A stretch of DNA of 64,000 bases from positions 38,160-102,159 of IMG/VR virus record IMGVR_UViG_3300042304_001125; one strand, 5' to 3'. Each line of letters begins with the position of its first letter. Within the stretch, counting starts at the first letter, position 1. The notes beneath the pieces were generated by a model. That model saw only the letters and a list, made by a program, of their open reading frames with translations. It did not search any database and was not told the DNA's origin. Positions 1 to 10,107 of the stretch are shown here, piece by piece. The DNA comes from a virus. The position numbers and the translations under genes were made by a program.

Positions 1-943
1 CTGCTACAAGCTCGTTATTATCATTATACATACCTACTGTTGTGATGTAGCTCTGCGGAGTATCTAACATACTGCTAATTCTAAGATCCCCGGATCCTGT
101 AATGTAAGAAGGGTTAGTAGAGTAGTTGAACTCGCTGTTTCTTACTCTAGCAAAAACAAACTGAGAAGTTACTGTTTCTTTGTAATTAAGTTGGAATGAG
201 CTACCTGAGTTAATTAGTTGGAAAAGCTTTCCAGGATTACCTGCATTTGTAGTTCCTCTAGTAGTACCAAGTGCTACGCCTTCCGCAGTACCGCTGATAT
301 CAAGTGCTGCTCCGTTTAGTAGGATCACTCCGACGTCTGGAAGGAATAGTCCGTAAGATCCTGAAGTACCTGTATATCCATTTGCATTAACTCCGGTGTA
401 GGGAGTGCCGTTAGATCCACTGACCACTTGGTAGACTCTACCTGCATCATTGTAACTTACTGTAGTAACTGCCGCGCTATTGTCTGTTAGCTTTAAAGTT
501 TTATTGCTCGTATTCTTTAAAGTTAAATTAAAAGAAGCTGGCAGTAGAGATTCTTTGAATCTGTCTCTATCAATAGCAATAGCGTAAAAATATTCTTGAT
601 TTACTCCACCAAAGCTAAATGAGGTTTCTTCGTCTCCTAACACTAATGTTCTATACTGTCCGTAGATTGTAGAAGAAGGTGATTTACCTACAACAGAAGG
701 GTTATAAGGAGCAGATCCTGAACCGTCTAAATCGCCGTAAGCAATTGAAAACTGTACTGCTGCGTTTTCTAAAGTTGAACCTGTCTGGTATACATCGTAG
801 TAAAACTTACCTGACTCTAGATTAGGTTGAGTAGAGGATGTAAAGAGAGTTGAAAGTATGGGATCTCCTGTTGACCAAACCGGGGCTGATACAGCTTCGG
901 AAGCGATTACTAAGTCTTCGGCGTCAAATCTTTTAAATGACAT
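1..943 (-). CDS. virion structural protein, partial (C-terminus outside window)
   Basis: The frame is open from an ATG at 941-943 to the left edge, giving at least 314 residues beginning MSFKRFDAEDLVIASEA. Composition is rich in Ser, Thr, Gly and Asn with no signal peptide or membrane segment, as in large phage tail or baseplate proteins. It follows the 217 aa structural gene with a 6 bp gap and is last in the left-hand late run seen here. I recognise no named domain. The structural role is inferred from position and composition. Confidence 0.8.
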   Translation of the reverse strand, partial: MSFKRFDAEDLVIASEAVSAPVWSTGDPILSTLFTSSTQPNLESGKFYYDVYQTGSTLENAAVQFSIAYGDLDGSGSAPYNPSVVGKSPSSTIYGQYRTLVLGDEETSFSFGGVNQEYFYAIAIDRDRFKESLLPASFNLTLKNTSNKTLKLTDNSAAVTTVSYNDAGRVYQVVSGSNGTPYTGVNANGYTGTSGSYGLFLPDVGVILLNGAALDISGTAEGVALGTTRGTTNAGNPGKLFQLINSGSSFQLNYKETVTSQFVFARVRNSEFNYSTNPSYITGSGDLRISSMLDTPQSYITTVGMYNDNNELVA

Positions 944-949
944 ATGCTA

Positions 950-1603
950 TTAATTTACTTTTGTAATTGTTACAGGAATGGTCACTCTAGCTCCTGAATC
1001 TCTGCCGATAATGGTTAGAGTGGTTTGTAGCTGGGTATTGGTTCCAAATAGAGTGTTTACGTTTGTAGCTGTGATGTTCAGGCTAGTTCCAATTACAGTC
1101 TTAGATACATTTGTTCCAAGAGTTGTAGTGTTATTTAGTCTATTTGCTTCTTCTGTGTTGATTCCTACTCCTTGGAATGCAGAAGCAACTCTTGCATCAG
1201 CAATTGTAAACGTATATCCGCTTGTTTCAAAAGTCTGATTGTTACCGAGGTAGTTAAGGGTCTGAGGGGTGATAGCCTCTGATTGACCTTGCTTTAATGT
1301 TACTACAGACTTGGTAGCTAGGATTGGAAGACGAGCTGTACCTCTAGGAAGAGTAGTAAGCTTGTACTTCATAATTTGAGTCTCGTCTGGGAATGCTTCA
1401 AGTAGCGGCATAGCTTCAATAGCTTCTCCATAGTAGGCAGAGCCTGAAGGGTGAGAAGTATTGTAAAGTGTGTAGTCGATTTCATCGTCAGATAGAGCGA
1501 ATTGAGTGATGCGGAAAGATCCGTCGCCTCTTGCTAGAAGCTCTCTACCTTTTTTGGTAAGGATCGCATCAACTGTTACTACTGAGTTATTTAAATATCC
1601 CAT
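950..1603 (-). CDS. putative tail/baseplate structural protein, 217 aa
   Basis: The N-terminus (MGYLNNSVVTVDAILTKKG, then a RGDGSFRITQFALSDDEIDY segment) resembles small structural proteins of T4-like environmental phages that sit next to the large baseplate-associated protein; this is from memory, not a search. The C-terminal half is Thr/Asn-rich beta-type sequence. The ATG lies about 20 bp after a CTATTTATA late-type promoter motif. Exact role unknown. Confidence 0.8.
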   Translation of the reverse strand: MGYLNNSVVTVDAILTKKGRELLARGDGSFRITQFALSDDEIDYTLYNTSHPSGSAYYGEAIEAMPLLEAFPDETQIMKYKLTTLPRGTARLPILATKSVVTLKQGQSEAITPQTLNYLGNNQTFETSGYTFTIADARVASAFQGVGINTEEANRLNNTTTLGTNVSKTVIGTSLNITATNVNTLFGTNTQLQTTLTIIGRDSGARVTIPVTITKVN

Positions 1604-1621
1604 TTCTTGTTAGATTTTAAT

Positions 1622-1630
1622 TATAAATAG
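1622..1630 (-). promoter_or_regulatory. late promoter motif CTATTTATA
   Basis: CTATTTATA on the minus strand, 19 bp upstream of the 217 aa structural gene. The same 9-mer recurs before other structural, lysis and fibre genes. Confidence 0.55.
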
Positions 1631-1650
1631 AGCCTAAGGGAGGTTTTAGA

Positions 1651-4600
1651 TTACTGTATTAATGTGAAGGCTTTGTCCGCATAACTTTCAAAGTTTGCTT
1701 GAAGATCCTGGGAGATGTATTGCGGGGTAATAGTTCCAAACTCATCGACTGTTTTTGGGTTTGAAGTATATAGGAGTACTTTTGTTGGGTCATCTACGTA
1801 CCTTCTAATTAAGATGTTAGAAAGTAAAGTGCCGCGTGGAACAGGGGGAGCTACTTTTATTACCATTCCTTTATCTGGTCTAGCTGCAAATAAATGACTA
1901 TTGTTTATTCGACTGTCCCCTTTCTCCCAGATGTCAATAACTGTATAAACTTTATTCTCGTTACCTTCTGCTCTTAATTCATCTCCTAGTTGAATTGTAA
2001 ACGGAGTTATAAATTCTTTGAACCCTAAGCTTTCATGGTTGTCAGAGGTTTGAAAAGCTCCGAAATTTTCAGTGAGACTGGAAGATACCCATATGTAGGG
2101 ATTGAAGGCAGCGCTTGTAATACTAGTACCTACACTAGAGGTAGGGTGGTATTCAGACGGAGCAAAAGGTACAACAGCTTGACTAGTTGGAAAAATAACC
2201 GATCCTTGTGGTTTAACTTCCTGATCTACTGCAAAGTTTGATTTAAGTTTTCTGTAATCTGGGGGTGTTTGAAATTTAGGTCCGTGTACAACAGTAGTGA
2301 TAGCGGGACCGAAAGATCCAAACGCACTATAATTTGTTCCTCTGTATATATTCTCTCTAGCCTTTATTGCAGGCCACCCTCCTGCTTTGTATACATCAAT
2401 ATAGTCTAGAAGGTACACATCGTCGTTCCCGGTTGTATTATTTACAACTTTTACTCTTATTTTTTGAGTAGTTAAGCTTGAACCGAAAGGTATAAACCCA
2501 GTAGACATAGTAGCTTTTACGTACACGTAAACTACGCCGGCGGTTCCAGATTCTACGTGTCCTACGATATCAATACCATCAGGCTGTTCGTGTTTGACTC
2601 CAGACCTATTCCAGGTTGGTTTAATAGTTTTAGTATCTAGAGTCGTCCAAGTACTTCCGTCGTAGTATTCTAACACTACGTCTACAGAAATACTGTCTGA
2701 CCATTTTGAGCCATCTCTATCGAATTCAAGATATACATCAGTATCGTACTTTATACTTGTGTTAGCTTGTATAGATGGGAGACTATACGCACGATCAGGT
2801 ACATCCCATCTAGCGAGGGTGTTACCGCTGCTGGCAGTTGCAAAGTACACGATTAGGGTTGAGCTATTCGTAATCTGTGTAGCTCGGTCGGTAGATCCTG
2901 AAGCTACTCCTTGCAGCCTGTATTCTCCAACGCCGGTATCTTCGCCAAAGAATATCGTATTAAAATAAGATCCTGAAGTTGTTACTAGTTTTCCGGTAGA
3001 ATTAAACGATCCACTTTGAGTAACTAGGATAGGTTCAACTCTCTTTCCTCCTTTTTTAATTCTATACTCTCCGTTAAGTGCAAGCACCTTTCTAGAACCT
3101 GATGTGTTAGTTTTAAAAAGTATGGTAGCATTTTTATTCTCTGTAAAGATAAATTGCATATCTTTAGCAGTATCGGGATTAGTATTAGAAGAATAAATGT
3201 CGCCGTTTTGAAACGTCACATAAGGAATAGTCATCTCAACAGCATTAAGTAGGTCTTGAGTTGCTGACATTTGACTGAAAGTTCCAAAATACGGCACTGT
3301 CTGCTCTATTACTGGAGTGCTTCCGTAGGATTTATCAGTTGCTCTGTTGAATACGTTAACCTGTTCTGCAAAAAGCTGTTTACCTGTATATCTGCCGCTA
3401 ACAATGCCTGCACTGTTGTAAAGGTACTCCTGTACGTCAGCTATATCTGCTGTATTGTCTCTCAAAGCTTGAATATTACTTGGAACCATAACTCCATTTG
3501 AATAATCAACCTTACGTAATTTTGCAGAATTTGCAATTGCAGTAGCGTTGTTTAGTAGAGGATTATAATCAGAGTTTTCAAAAGTAGATGGTAAATATGG
3601 CTGTAAAATTACCTGTACTGTTGTGGGAGTAGTTGGGTATGCGGCGGGGCTAAGTCCTAGGCCTGATCCTGGGTCTCCTAGTGTTAGTACGGTTGTGGAC
3701 GTAGTTACTGTTTTATTTAAGAAAGGATATTCAACTCCCGCTATCTTTATTTTTTCCAGCTCTAATACAGAGGTGTATATGTCTACCCCCCCTGTTAGTG
3801 TGTTCCTAAAGCGAATATATCTAAGGTAGTTATACCCTCCTTTGGAATTATACTCCCAGAAAAAGTGCATATTTCCTACTGATATAACCTGGGTTAGAAA
3901 ATCGTTTGCTGTTACTTCATCAAATCCTGGCGCCGGGGTAAGGGTTGATAGGTACTCTGTTAATGAGTAGTTAAGTTCCGGGTGTACTTCATGCTTGAAT
4001 GGATTTTCATCATTAAGCTCTCCTGTTACTACGTCTATAAAAGAACCTCCTAGTTCTCCGTTATATTTCTCAACTCCGGTAGTTTTAGTTTCTGTAACAG
4101 TTCCTGCAGGAGTTTTTATTTCAACTGTATTAGTTGTAGAGAGTTCATTAATCACTCCTCCATCCTGGGCTTCTAAGAAAGCTGTGTTAATAGAAGCAGA
4201 GTATTCCGGCTGGGTAAGGGATAGAGTAGGTTGTTTTATCTTACCTCTTTCTAGCAGGTGAGGCTTGATAATAATACCTGTTGTTGCACTTGCTCTTACA
4301 GGTACAAAATCTTTTACCATCTTGAAGACCTGGTTATCAAAGAACTTAATAAGTCTGACAAAGTCAAACATATCGTATCTTGATAAATTGCCAAGGCTTG
4401 AAGAGATGAAGGGCTGTAGGGTTGTGTATCTAGAATCGTGAGCTGTTCTAGGGTCTCCAATGTAGTTATCTATATTGAAGCTGCTGGTGATGTTGTCGAC
4501 TATGTACTTATCTACGTAATAGGTAGGTGAGAAGCCTACTTCTAGTGTATGAATATCTTCTGTATATTCTCCTGCAGGGTTTTGAATAGAAGTATACTGA

Positions 4601-6378
4601 GAGAGCGTATTTCCCGGTACAATGCTTCCTGTATTACTTATTCTGATTTTATCTACAGAGCCTGTTTCAGCTGCAAAGTAAATAGGAGAAGATCTACCAA
4701 CTCCACCGAATTCTTTAATTTCTAAAGACCCGCTAGGTATGCCAAAGCAGTTAATAAGCGCCCTTAAACCGCGCTCGGTTCCCTTTGTCTTAATAAGGTA
4801 AGGAAGGTTATGGTACAGTCTCTTGTAAGTTTCCTGGATGATATCTTTATCAGGGGTAGGGGAGTTTGAAGCAGTTACAAATGATGTAATTTGTTCAGAT
4901 CCGCTATCGTACCACTCTCCTAGCAGTAAGGATGAAAGGGAGGCTACTGAGAAGTTTGAGGAGTATAACTTTACTCCAAAGCTTCTAAGGGCTTCCCCGA
5001 CTAGATCTTTAGAGATTCCGTAGTCAAGTCTATTATCAGCATCATACTTATCGGTAACAGCTTTAGCATAAATCCAGATGTTGTCAAAATGCTGACCGAT
5101 CATGTTTAAAAATACCGAATACGGTGCGTTAGCATCATCCTGGCGGATAAATTCCGGAACAGTATACACTAAGTTGCTCTGATTCAGTTCGTCGTATAGA
5201 GAGGCTGATGCAAATTGAGTAGTGTACCAGTTAGTTACCGTAGCGCTTGATCCGGTAAGATTTATGTAAGGAGGTAGGTTGTTTGATTTAGGCCAAGCAA
5301 AGCTTGTACTCTCAAAGTAAAGATACTGTTCATATCCGTCAAACTTTCCAATAATACCGCTTACTAAATTATCATAATATGTACTGCTTTCACTCACTGC
5401 AGCAGAAGCGTTTACTGATAGTGTACTCTTGATAGAGATAGATTTACTCTCGTAGTACTGTACTAGACCTATTTTGTAATTAAAGTTCTCTAACCTCTCT
5501 TGGGCTGATGAGAAGTGTATGAAGTTGCTGTAGTCTGAATAATCTATACTGACCTGTATCCCGCTTTGACTGGCTTGAAGTAGTAACTTATGGTAGCTTC
5601 CTGTAACGGGATACGAGAAAAGCTCATTGTAGTTAAGGTAGCCGGTGTTGAGTACGTTTTGTTCTCTATCCTCTAATGTAAAATTCGGTCCTTTTAAAAA
5701 TACTGGTTGTTCTGGTTCTGGAGTAAACGTAGCCTCTACCTGATAAGATATACTGTCTGCTACTAGTTCTACCAGTTCGAAAGTGTTCTTTAATAGTATG
5801 TTGGCAGGAAGCGGTTCGTATAGTTTAACAAGTACGCTACCGTCTGTCTCTATATCAAGATTAACTCCAATAAACAGATCGTTATTTTTGAAATTTAACC
5901 GAAACTCTGTGAAGTATGAGTTAGCTTGTAGCTGAGTTTTGTAGTCGGTTAATATCTGCAGTAATGCAGGAGATACTTCTACTCCTCTAGTTCTAAGCTC
6001 TGTTCTGTCTGGTGATATATCAGAGATGTATAAAGAGCTTGGCAGGATAGGTCTTAAAAAATGATATAGGAGTGATACTCCACCTTGAGTGTATCCTAAA
6101 CTATTTGCATCTAAAACCGGATCAATGTATAATGTGCTAGCGCCGTCCTGACCAGCTCCTGCTGAGTTTAGAAGTTGTTTTTCATTTTGGTAATTGTAGA
6201 CTGAAGTCAGTAATTCACCTGCTGCAGAATAAGCGTGTAGTTCTATAAAATGCTCATCAACATTGTAGTTAGAGTTGATTGCGAAAGAATTCACTAATGT
6301 AGTATCAGAAGTTGAATAAGTTTCAACTCCTAGATCTGCAGTGTTAGCTGGAATTACGTTGTATTGAACTGTAGCCAT
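1651..6378 (-). CDS. very large virion structural protein, 1575 aa
   Basis: The largest gene in the window, Ser/Thr/Tyr/Asn-rich throughout, with no signal peptide. Around residues 525-560 there is a YLIKTKGTERGLRALINCFG stretch resembling the conserved core of P2 gpI-type tail proteins and of large baseplate-periphery proteins in T4-like marine phages. The rest is beta-rich and repetitive in character. Its ATG overlaps the stop of the 113 aa gene upstream by one base (TAATG), so translation is probably coupled. Likely a baseplate or tail-periphery component; which one is not clear. Confidence 0.85.
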   Translation of the reverse strand: MATVQYNVIPANTADLGVETYSTSDTTLVNSFAINSNYNVDEHFIELHAYSAAGELLTSVYNYQNEKQLLNSAGAGQDGASTLYIDPVLDANSLGYTQGGVSLLYHFLRPILPSSLYISDISPDRTELRTRGVEVSPALLQILTDYKTQLQANSYFTEFRLNFKNNDLFIGVNLDIETDGSVLVKLYEPLPANILLKNTFELVELVADSISYQVEATFTPEPEQPVFLKGPNFTLEDREQNVLNTGYLNYNELFSYPVTGSYHKLLLQASQSGIQVSIDYSDYSNFIHFSSAQERLENFNYKIGLVQYYESKSISIKSTLSVNASAAVSESSTYYDNLVSGIIGKFDGYEQYLYFESTSFAWPKSNNLPPYINLTGSSATVTNWYTTQFASASLYDELNQSNLVYTVPEFIRQDDANAPYSVFLNMIGQHFDNIWIYAKAVTDKYDADNRLDYGISKDLVGEALRSFGVKLYSSNFSVASLSSLLLGEWYDSGSEQITSFVTASNSPTPDKDIIQETYKRLYHNLPYLIKTKGTERGLRALINCFGIPSGSLEIKEFGGVGRSSPIYFAAETGSVDKIRISNTGSIVPGNTLSQYTSIQNPAGEYTEDIHTLEVGFSPTYYVDKYIVDNITSSFNIDNYIGDPRTAHDSRYTTLQPFISSSLGNLSRYDMFDFVRLIKFFDNQVFKMVKDFVPVRASATTGIIIKPHLLERGKIKQPTLSLTQPEYSASINTAFLEAQDGGVINELSTTNTVEIKTPAGTVTETKTTGVEKYNGELGGSFIDVVTGELNDENPFKHEVHPELNYSLTEYLSTLTPAPGFDEVTANDFLTQVISVGNMHFFWEYNSKGGYNYLRYIRFRNTLTGGVDIYTSVLELEKIKIAGVEYPFLNKTVTTSTTVLTLGDPGSGLGLSPAAYPTTPTTVQVILQPYLPSTFENSDYNPLLNNATAIANSAKLRKVDYSNGVMVPSNIQALRDNTADIADVQEYLYNSAGIVSGRYTGKQLFAEQVNVFNRATDKSYGSTPVIEQTVPYFGTFSQMSATQDLLNAVEMTIPYVTFQNGDIYSSNTNPDTAKDMQFIFTENKNATILFKTNTSGSRKVLALNGEYRIKKGGKRVEPILVTQSGSFNSTGKLVTTSGSYFNTIFFGEDTGVGEYRLQGVASGSTDRATQITNSSTLIVYFATASSGNTLARWDVPDRAYSLPSIQANTSIKYDTDVYLEFDRDGSKWSDSISVDVVLEYYDGSTWTTLDTKTIKPTWNRSGVKHEQPDGIDIVGHVESGTAGVVYVYVKATMSTGFIPFGSSLTTQKIRVKVVNNTTGNDDVYLLDYIDVYKAGGWPAIKARENIYRGTNYSAFGSFGPAITTVVHGPKFQTPPDYRKLKSNFAVDQEVKPQGSVIFPTSQAVVPFAPSEYHPTSSVGTSITSAAFNPYIWVSSSLTENFGAFQTSDNHESLGFKEFITPFTIQLGDELRAEGNENKVYTVIDIWEKGDSRINNSHLFAARPDKGMVIKVAPPVPRGTLLSNILIRRYVDDPTKVLLYTSNPKTVDEFGTITPQYISQDLQANFESYADKAFTLIQ

Positions 6379-6719
6379 TATTTACCCTGTTGTACTGAAA
6401 GTGCTAATATTTCCTGATTTGCTGAAAGGAGCTGTTGTCTGAGCTGTGTAATCTCGTCAAGGAGAGGTTGTACATCTACTGATTGTACTTGCTGTGAGTA
6501 GAGTTTGGAGCTTTCAGTCACTAGGTACTGGTGGGAGTTTGTATCCCCTTCTACCGGTATACGTAAGTACAGTTTATTGTATAGTCTAAAAAGCTCCTCT
6601 ACGGTATCTGTATCAACAGCAGGTACTGGTTGTGCAAATGTTTTGAAGGAAGTATCTACAACTCTTCTAAAATTAACCGGGTCGTAAACCGTTTTTTGTA
6701 ATTTAACTTCTTCAGCCAT
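6378..6719 (-). CDS. small structural-region protein, 113 aa, C-terminal coiled coil
   Basis: Begins MAEEVKLQKTVYDPVNFRRV and ends in a probable coiled coil (LLDEITQLRQQLLSANQEIL). It overlaps both neighbours by a few bases, so it belongs to the baseplate operon. It may be a chaperone-like or connecting piece for the adjacent large proteins; no family recognised. Confidence 0.75.
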   Translation of the reverse strand: MAEEVKLQKTVYDPVNFRRVVDTSFKTFAQPVPAVDTDTVEELFRLYNKLYLRIPVEGDTNSHQYLVTESSKLYSQQVQSVDVQPLLDEITQLRQQLLSANQEILALSVQQGK

Positions 6720-7851
6720 TTCTTACGACTTTAAAAGTTACTCCGTTGTCAAGTACTGATGTTGATCCGTCGATGGTAGTTTTAATTAGAAGTCTATAAT
6801 GTCTTTCGGGCTGTAAACCGTTCATATACACATCGAAGTAGTTGCTAGTGTTATCACTACTAATCTTTGTGTAAGTTGTATCAAAATCTACAACCATTTC
6901 TTCTGTATTCTCATCTCTAAGTCCCCAGTACGATGTTGTGGGTAAGTAGTGTTGAGTGATGTAGTTTGAAGAGGTTACAAAAGTTCTGGCTGGGTATTTA
7001 GGTCTTACGTTTAAGCGGAAGCGGTACTTACCTTCATCAGTGTAACGGTCTTTAGCGTTTTTAATACCTACAATACAGGTAGGGTCTGTTACCGCTCGAG
7101 TTGCAACCAAACTACTTGTTACAAAATCATTCCACTTAAACTCCAGACACGGAGGGTAAATGGTATGAGTGTTACTAGAGAAGTACTTTAAGAAGGTGAG
7201 ACTCCCTGTTTGAAATTCATTAACACTGTTTAACTTTAAAATGAATCCGTTGTTAGTAATACCTGTTAACCCTTGGGACTGTGAATAATGTAGTTTTACA
7301 GAAGGTGTTACATCTAGATCAATATCGTGAGTAGATACTGTGGAATGTGATTGGAAGTGTACTAGATTAATTCCGTAAGAGCCGGTGTACCAAACACCTC
7401 CAATAGCTACGCTTCCAGAATTATAATAAGCTGCTGTATTAGCGGGGGTAGGGTTAGTCCAACGTGTCCCTGGTTTTGTGTAAAACCAGCTTACTCCTGT
7501 TTTATTAATTGGGTTGTCTCCGTATTTTCCAGTTCCTGTATCCCAAGAATCATACAGAGGGGAAGCTTCAATAGCGTATCCGGTAGGTACTTCCTCTCCT
7601 TCTGCTAAGTATAGTTTAATAGATGCAGAAAACTCCATCTGTCCTCCTGCAATAACAGTCGGGGATATTTTACTCTCTATAACATCCTCAATTTCTGAGT
7701 TGTTAAACTGAATTACGGTTCTGTTAGCAAAGCTACTACTTCCTAAGTAGAATGAACTAATCTCAAGGATTTCGTCTAATCCGGTATTAGAAGCTTCATA
7801 CCTAGAGTATAAGGTTGCGTCCTTCTCAGGAAAAATTCTGTAGATTGCCAT
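6712..7851 (-). CDS. virion structural protein with DNRLRE-like N-terminus, 379 aa
   Basis: The N-terminal half (YRIFPEKDATLYSRYEA, later GYAIEASPLYDSWDTGTGKY) resembles DNRLRE-type beta-sandwich repeats, in which a charged, tyrosine-containing strand is followed by an aligned-value motif. The C-terminal part (about 270-379) resembles a fibronectin-like extension. Lies between the gp6-like wedge and the 1575 aa protein, so a baseplate or fibre-attachment role is plausible. The domain match is by eye and moderate. Confidence 0.75.
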   Translation of the reverse strand: MAIYRIFPEKDATLYSRYEASNTGLDEILEISSFYLGSSSFANRTVIQFNNSEIEDVIESKISPTVIAGGQMEFSASIKLYLAEGEEVPTGYAIEASPLYDSWDTGTGKYGDNPINKTGVSWFYTKPGTRWTNPTPANTAAYYNSGSVAIGGVWYTGSYGINLVHFQSHSTVSTHDIDLDVTPSVKLHYSQSQGLTGITNNGFILKLNSVNEFQTGSLTFLKYFSSNTHTIYPPCLEFKWNDFVTSSLVATRAVTDPTCIVGIKNAKDRYTDEGKYRFRLNVRPKYPARTFVTSSNYITQHYLPTTSYWGLRDENTEEMVVDFDTTYTKISSDNTSNYFDVYMNGLQPERHYRLLIKTTIDGSTSVLDNGVTFKVVRNG

Positions 7852-7867
7852 CTTTTATAATAAATAT

Positions 7868-9697
7868 TTACAATGAAGTTACGCGACCGGTAATGTCTGT
7901 GTCTGGGAATTTTACTTCAAAGATACAAGGATCGTAGGAAGGGTATACAATATTATTCTTAGTAGCTCCTTTCACATCGTAGGCATACTGTGAGTATGCT
8001 CCTCCTACTTTGTTTTCTACTTCAATATTTTGAACTGTTTGAACTCCTTTAACTCTATCAAGTAGGGTATACAGGGTAGATAGATTTATAGGCTGGTTAA
8101 TTGACCACTTTTCTACTGAGAAGTATTCTTTTAATACTTGAGTGCATGCTAGAAGAACATCTCTACCTGTGTAGTTAGGTAATACCAAAATATCATACTT
8201 TACCCCAATATTAACTACAAATGCATCTTTGATATTGATAGCATCTGTTAATAACCTGTACTGGGAGAGATATGTTTTTAGATTATTTCGGAGAGTATTA
8301 GAAGCTGTAGTAAGTTTCTTATTATTATCGTAAGCTAGTACATATAGAGATAAGGATAAGGGGTTACTGTCTACTATATTATCTGTAGTTGACTTAGTAG
8401 AGCTTAGCTGATCTTGAACTATATACGCTTTTGCTACAGATCCAAACTTAGAAGGTAGTGATAGGGTACGAATTATGTAGTCTTCTTTTGTTACAGCTCT
8501 CAGCTGTTCTGCATAAGCTTTTAAACTATTTTCACGTAACTCGTCAGAAGTATCTCCATCTTTTCCTCCAACTGCTGCAGCGGGATTATTGAATGCTACT
8601 GTGTTTTCATACCCTGCTAAAGTAGCAGTTCTAGTGGATGATAGGATAGTAGTTACGGTATCGGAGGGTACGTTTGCTTCAACTCCGCCGCCGGCTAGGT
8701 AGCGGATCGTCAATACTGTGTTAGCAGGAGCTAGACCATATGTTCCTGTAAACATAAAATTTGAAGGGTCGTAGGCCTTATCTATTTTAGATACCCCTAT
8801 AATTTGATCTCCTAAACCTACATTAGTAGGATCTGGTGTGAATACAGTATCGGATCCTCCTACTGTTCCTGCTCCAAATTGAATTTCTAAATTACCTGCT
8901 GAGTTAAATCTTGATACGAATCTTCTAGGTACTTTTTGAAGCTGTAGGGTATAGGGTACTAAGCTAGAATCTGCTGCATTATTTGACTGATCTAAAAAGA
9001 TACTGTCTTGTGCCAGGTAAGGTACTTCGTACCACCTATTACTACTTGCATCTGTAATATCTAATACACCTAGTATATCGGTATCCTCTACTACAACAGT
9101 TCTAAATTTTTCCGGAGCTGTTACTGTGATTGTGGTAGTTTTTACCTCGGCAGAAATAGCTTTAGTTTTTTTCTTTAATAGAAATAAGGTGGGTTTAACC
9201 CCGTCATCTGCATAAACTGATACATCTGTAGGATCGTAAGAGCTTGAGAAGGTAAAATTAATCTTATTATCTATAAGAAACTTTACAGGAGGATTAGTAG
9301 TAGACTGTAGTTGTGAATTTTCACTAATAGTGACTGCGTAATCGTAATCTGGTATCCATTGTCCACTTACTAGCTTGGAAGGTACTCTTTGGTAGATGTC
9401 TAAGTCTACCGTTGCAGCTGCGCTTATTTTAGGACGGTAACCCATCATGTAAGCTAATGTATACAGATTACCTGGTTCTTTAGCGTACTGTAGGAAGGTT
9501 TCTTGAAGCTGTACGTCTTGGTAGAATGAGAGTACATCTCCTACGTAAGCTGCCATCTCCATAAACATCATACCTGGTGATGTTGGAGAAAAGTCGTTGT
9601 AGGTGTCTGGGAAGTAGTTTTTAGCGTAGTCTACTAACTGTTGACGAAAATCGCTAAAAGACTTTCCTACATATTTTATATCTCTTTCCTGTGCCAT
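7868..9697 (-). CDS. baseplate wedge protein, T4 gp6-like (Baseplate_J family)
   Basis: 609 aa, close to T4 gp6 (660 aa). The N-terminus (KSFSDFRQQLVDYAKNYFPD, then SPGMMFMEMAAYVGDVLSFY) is the characteristic gp6/Baseplate_J start in T4-like phages. A central segment around residue 375 (GGKDGDTSDELRENSLKAYA, then a Leu/Thr-rich strand) matches the Baseplate_J core. In T4 this protein forms the inner wedge ring around the hub. The ATG overlaps the TAA of the gp25-like gene by one base. The gp6-gp25 adjacency supports both calls. Confidence 0.9.
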   Translation of the reverse strand: MAQERDIKYVGKSFSDFRQQLVDYAKNYFPDTYNDFSPTSPGMMFMEMAAYVGDVLSFYQDVQLQETFLQYAKEPGNLYTLAYMMGYRPKISAAATVDLDIYQRVPSKLVSGQWIPDYDYAVTISENSQLQSTTNPPVKFLIDNKINFTFSSSYDPTDVSVYADDGVKPTLFLLKKKTKAISAEVKTTTITVTAPEKFRTVVVEDTDILGVLDITDASSNRWYEVPYLAQDSIFLDQSNNAADSSLVPYTLQLQKVPRRFVSRFNSAGNLEIQFGAGTVGGSDTVFTPDPTNVGLGDQIIGVSKIDKAYDPSNFMFTGTYGLAPANTVLTIRYLAGGGVEANVPSDTVTTILSSTRTATLAGYENTVAFNNPAAAVGGKDGDTSDELRENSLKAYAEQLRAVTKEDYIIRTLSLPSKFGSVAKAYIVQDQLSSTKSTTDNIVDSNPLSLSLYVLAYDNNKKLTTASNTLRNNLKTYLSQYRLLTDAINIKDAFVVNIGVKYDILVLPNYTGRDVLLACTQVLKEYFSVEKWSINQPINLSTLYTLLDRVKGVQTVQNIEVENKVGGAYSQYAYDVKGATKNNIVYPSYDPCIFEVKFPDTDITGRVTSL

Positions 9698-10107
9698 TAT
9701 TGCTCAAAGTTAATTACAATCTCATCTGTAATGTTGGTTTCTCTAACAGAGTATTTTAATTCAAAAGAGATTAAGTTTTGGTCCGGTTCTGGTGTAAGTT
9801 TTAAAGTCTTAACCTGAACTTGTGGAAAGTATAGTTTTAGTGAGGTCTCTATACGTTCTGTGATCTCTTCAACGCTATCTTGGGTAATAGCTTCAAATAC
9901 AAAATTTCGAAGACCTGCTCCAAAATCTACATTGAAAACTCTTTCATTCTGTCCGGTGAGAAAGAAATTGATAAGATTAGCTTTAGTAGCGTCTTTGGTA
10001 GTATACGTAGAATTAAAAACAGCTCTACCTTGGAAAGGTAAAGCAACCCCTACAGCTTTTCTAGGCTGAAGGTCTAATGGGTTAATTCTCTGTACGTTAT
10101 ACGCCAT
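9697..10107 (-). CDS. baseplate wedge protein, T4 gp25-like (GPW/gp25 family)
   Basis: 136 aa, the usual size of T4 gp25 (132 aa). It has the family layout: an N-terminal LPFQGRAVFNSTYTTKDATK stretch, then FLTGQNERVFNVDFGAGLR with the conserved G-x-R-x-F/Y element, followed by an FEAITQDSVEEITERIETSL helix and beta strands. gp25 joins the wedge to the sheath-proximal baseplate. It overlaps the genes on both sides. Confidence 0.92.
   Translation of the reverse strand: MAYNVQRINPLDLQPRKAVGVALPFQGRAVFNSTYTTKDATKANLINFFLTGQNERVFNVDFGAGLRNFVFEAITQDSVEEITERIETSLKLYFPQVQVKTLKLTPEPDQNLISFELKYSVRETNITDEIVINFEQ

Noticed and set aside
978-1238. Plus-strand frames opposite structural genes (also in 2-6 kb)
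   Set aside because: Anti-sense shadows without promoters, leaders or sensible protein composition.
1622-1630. T4-type late box TATAAATA read on the plus strand
   Set aside because: It lies on the non-coding side of minus-strand genes. With all relevant genes on minus, the functional form would be CTATTTATA.
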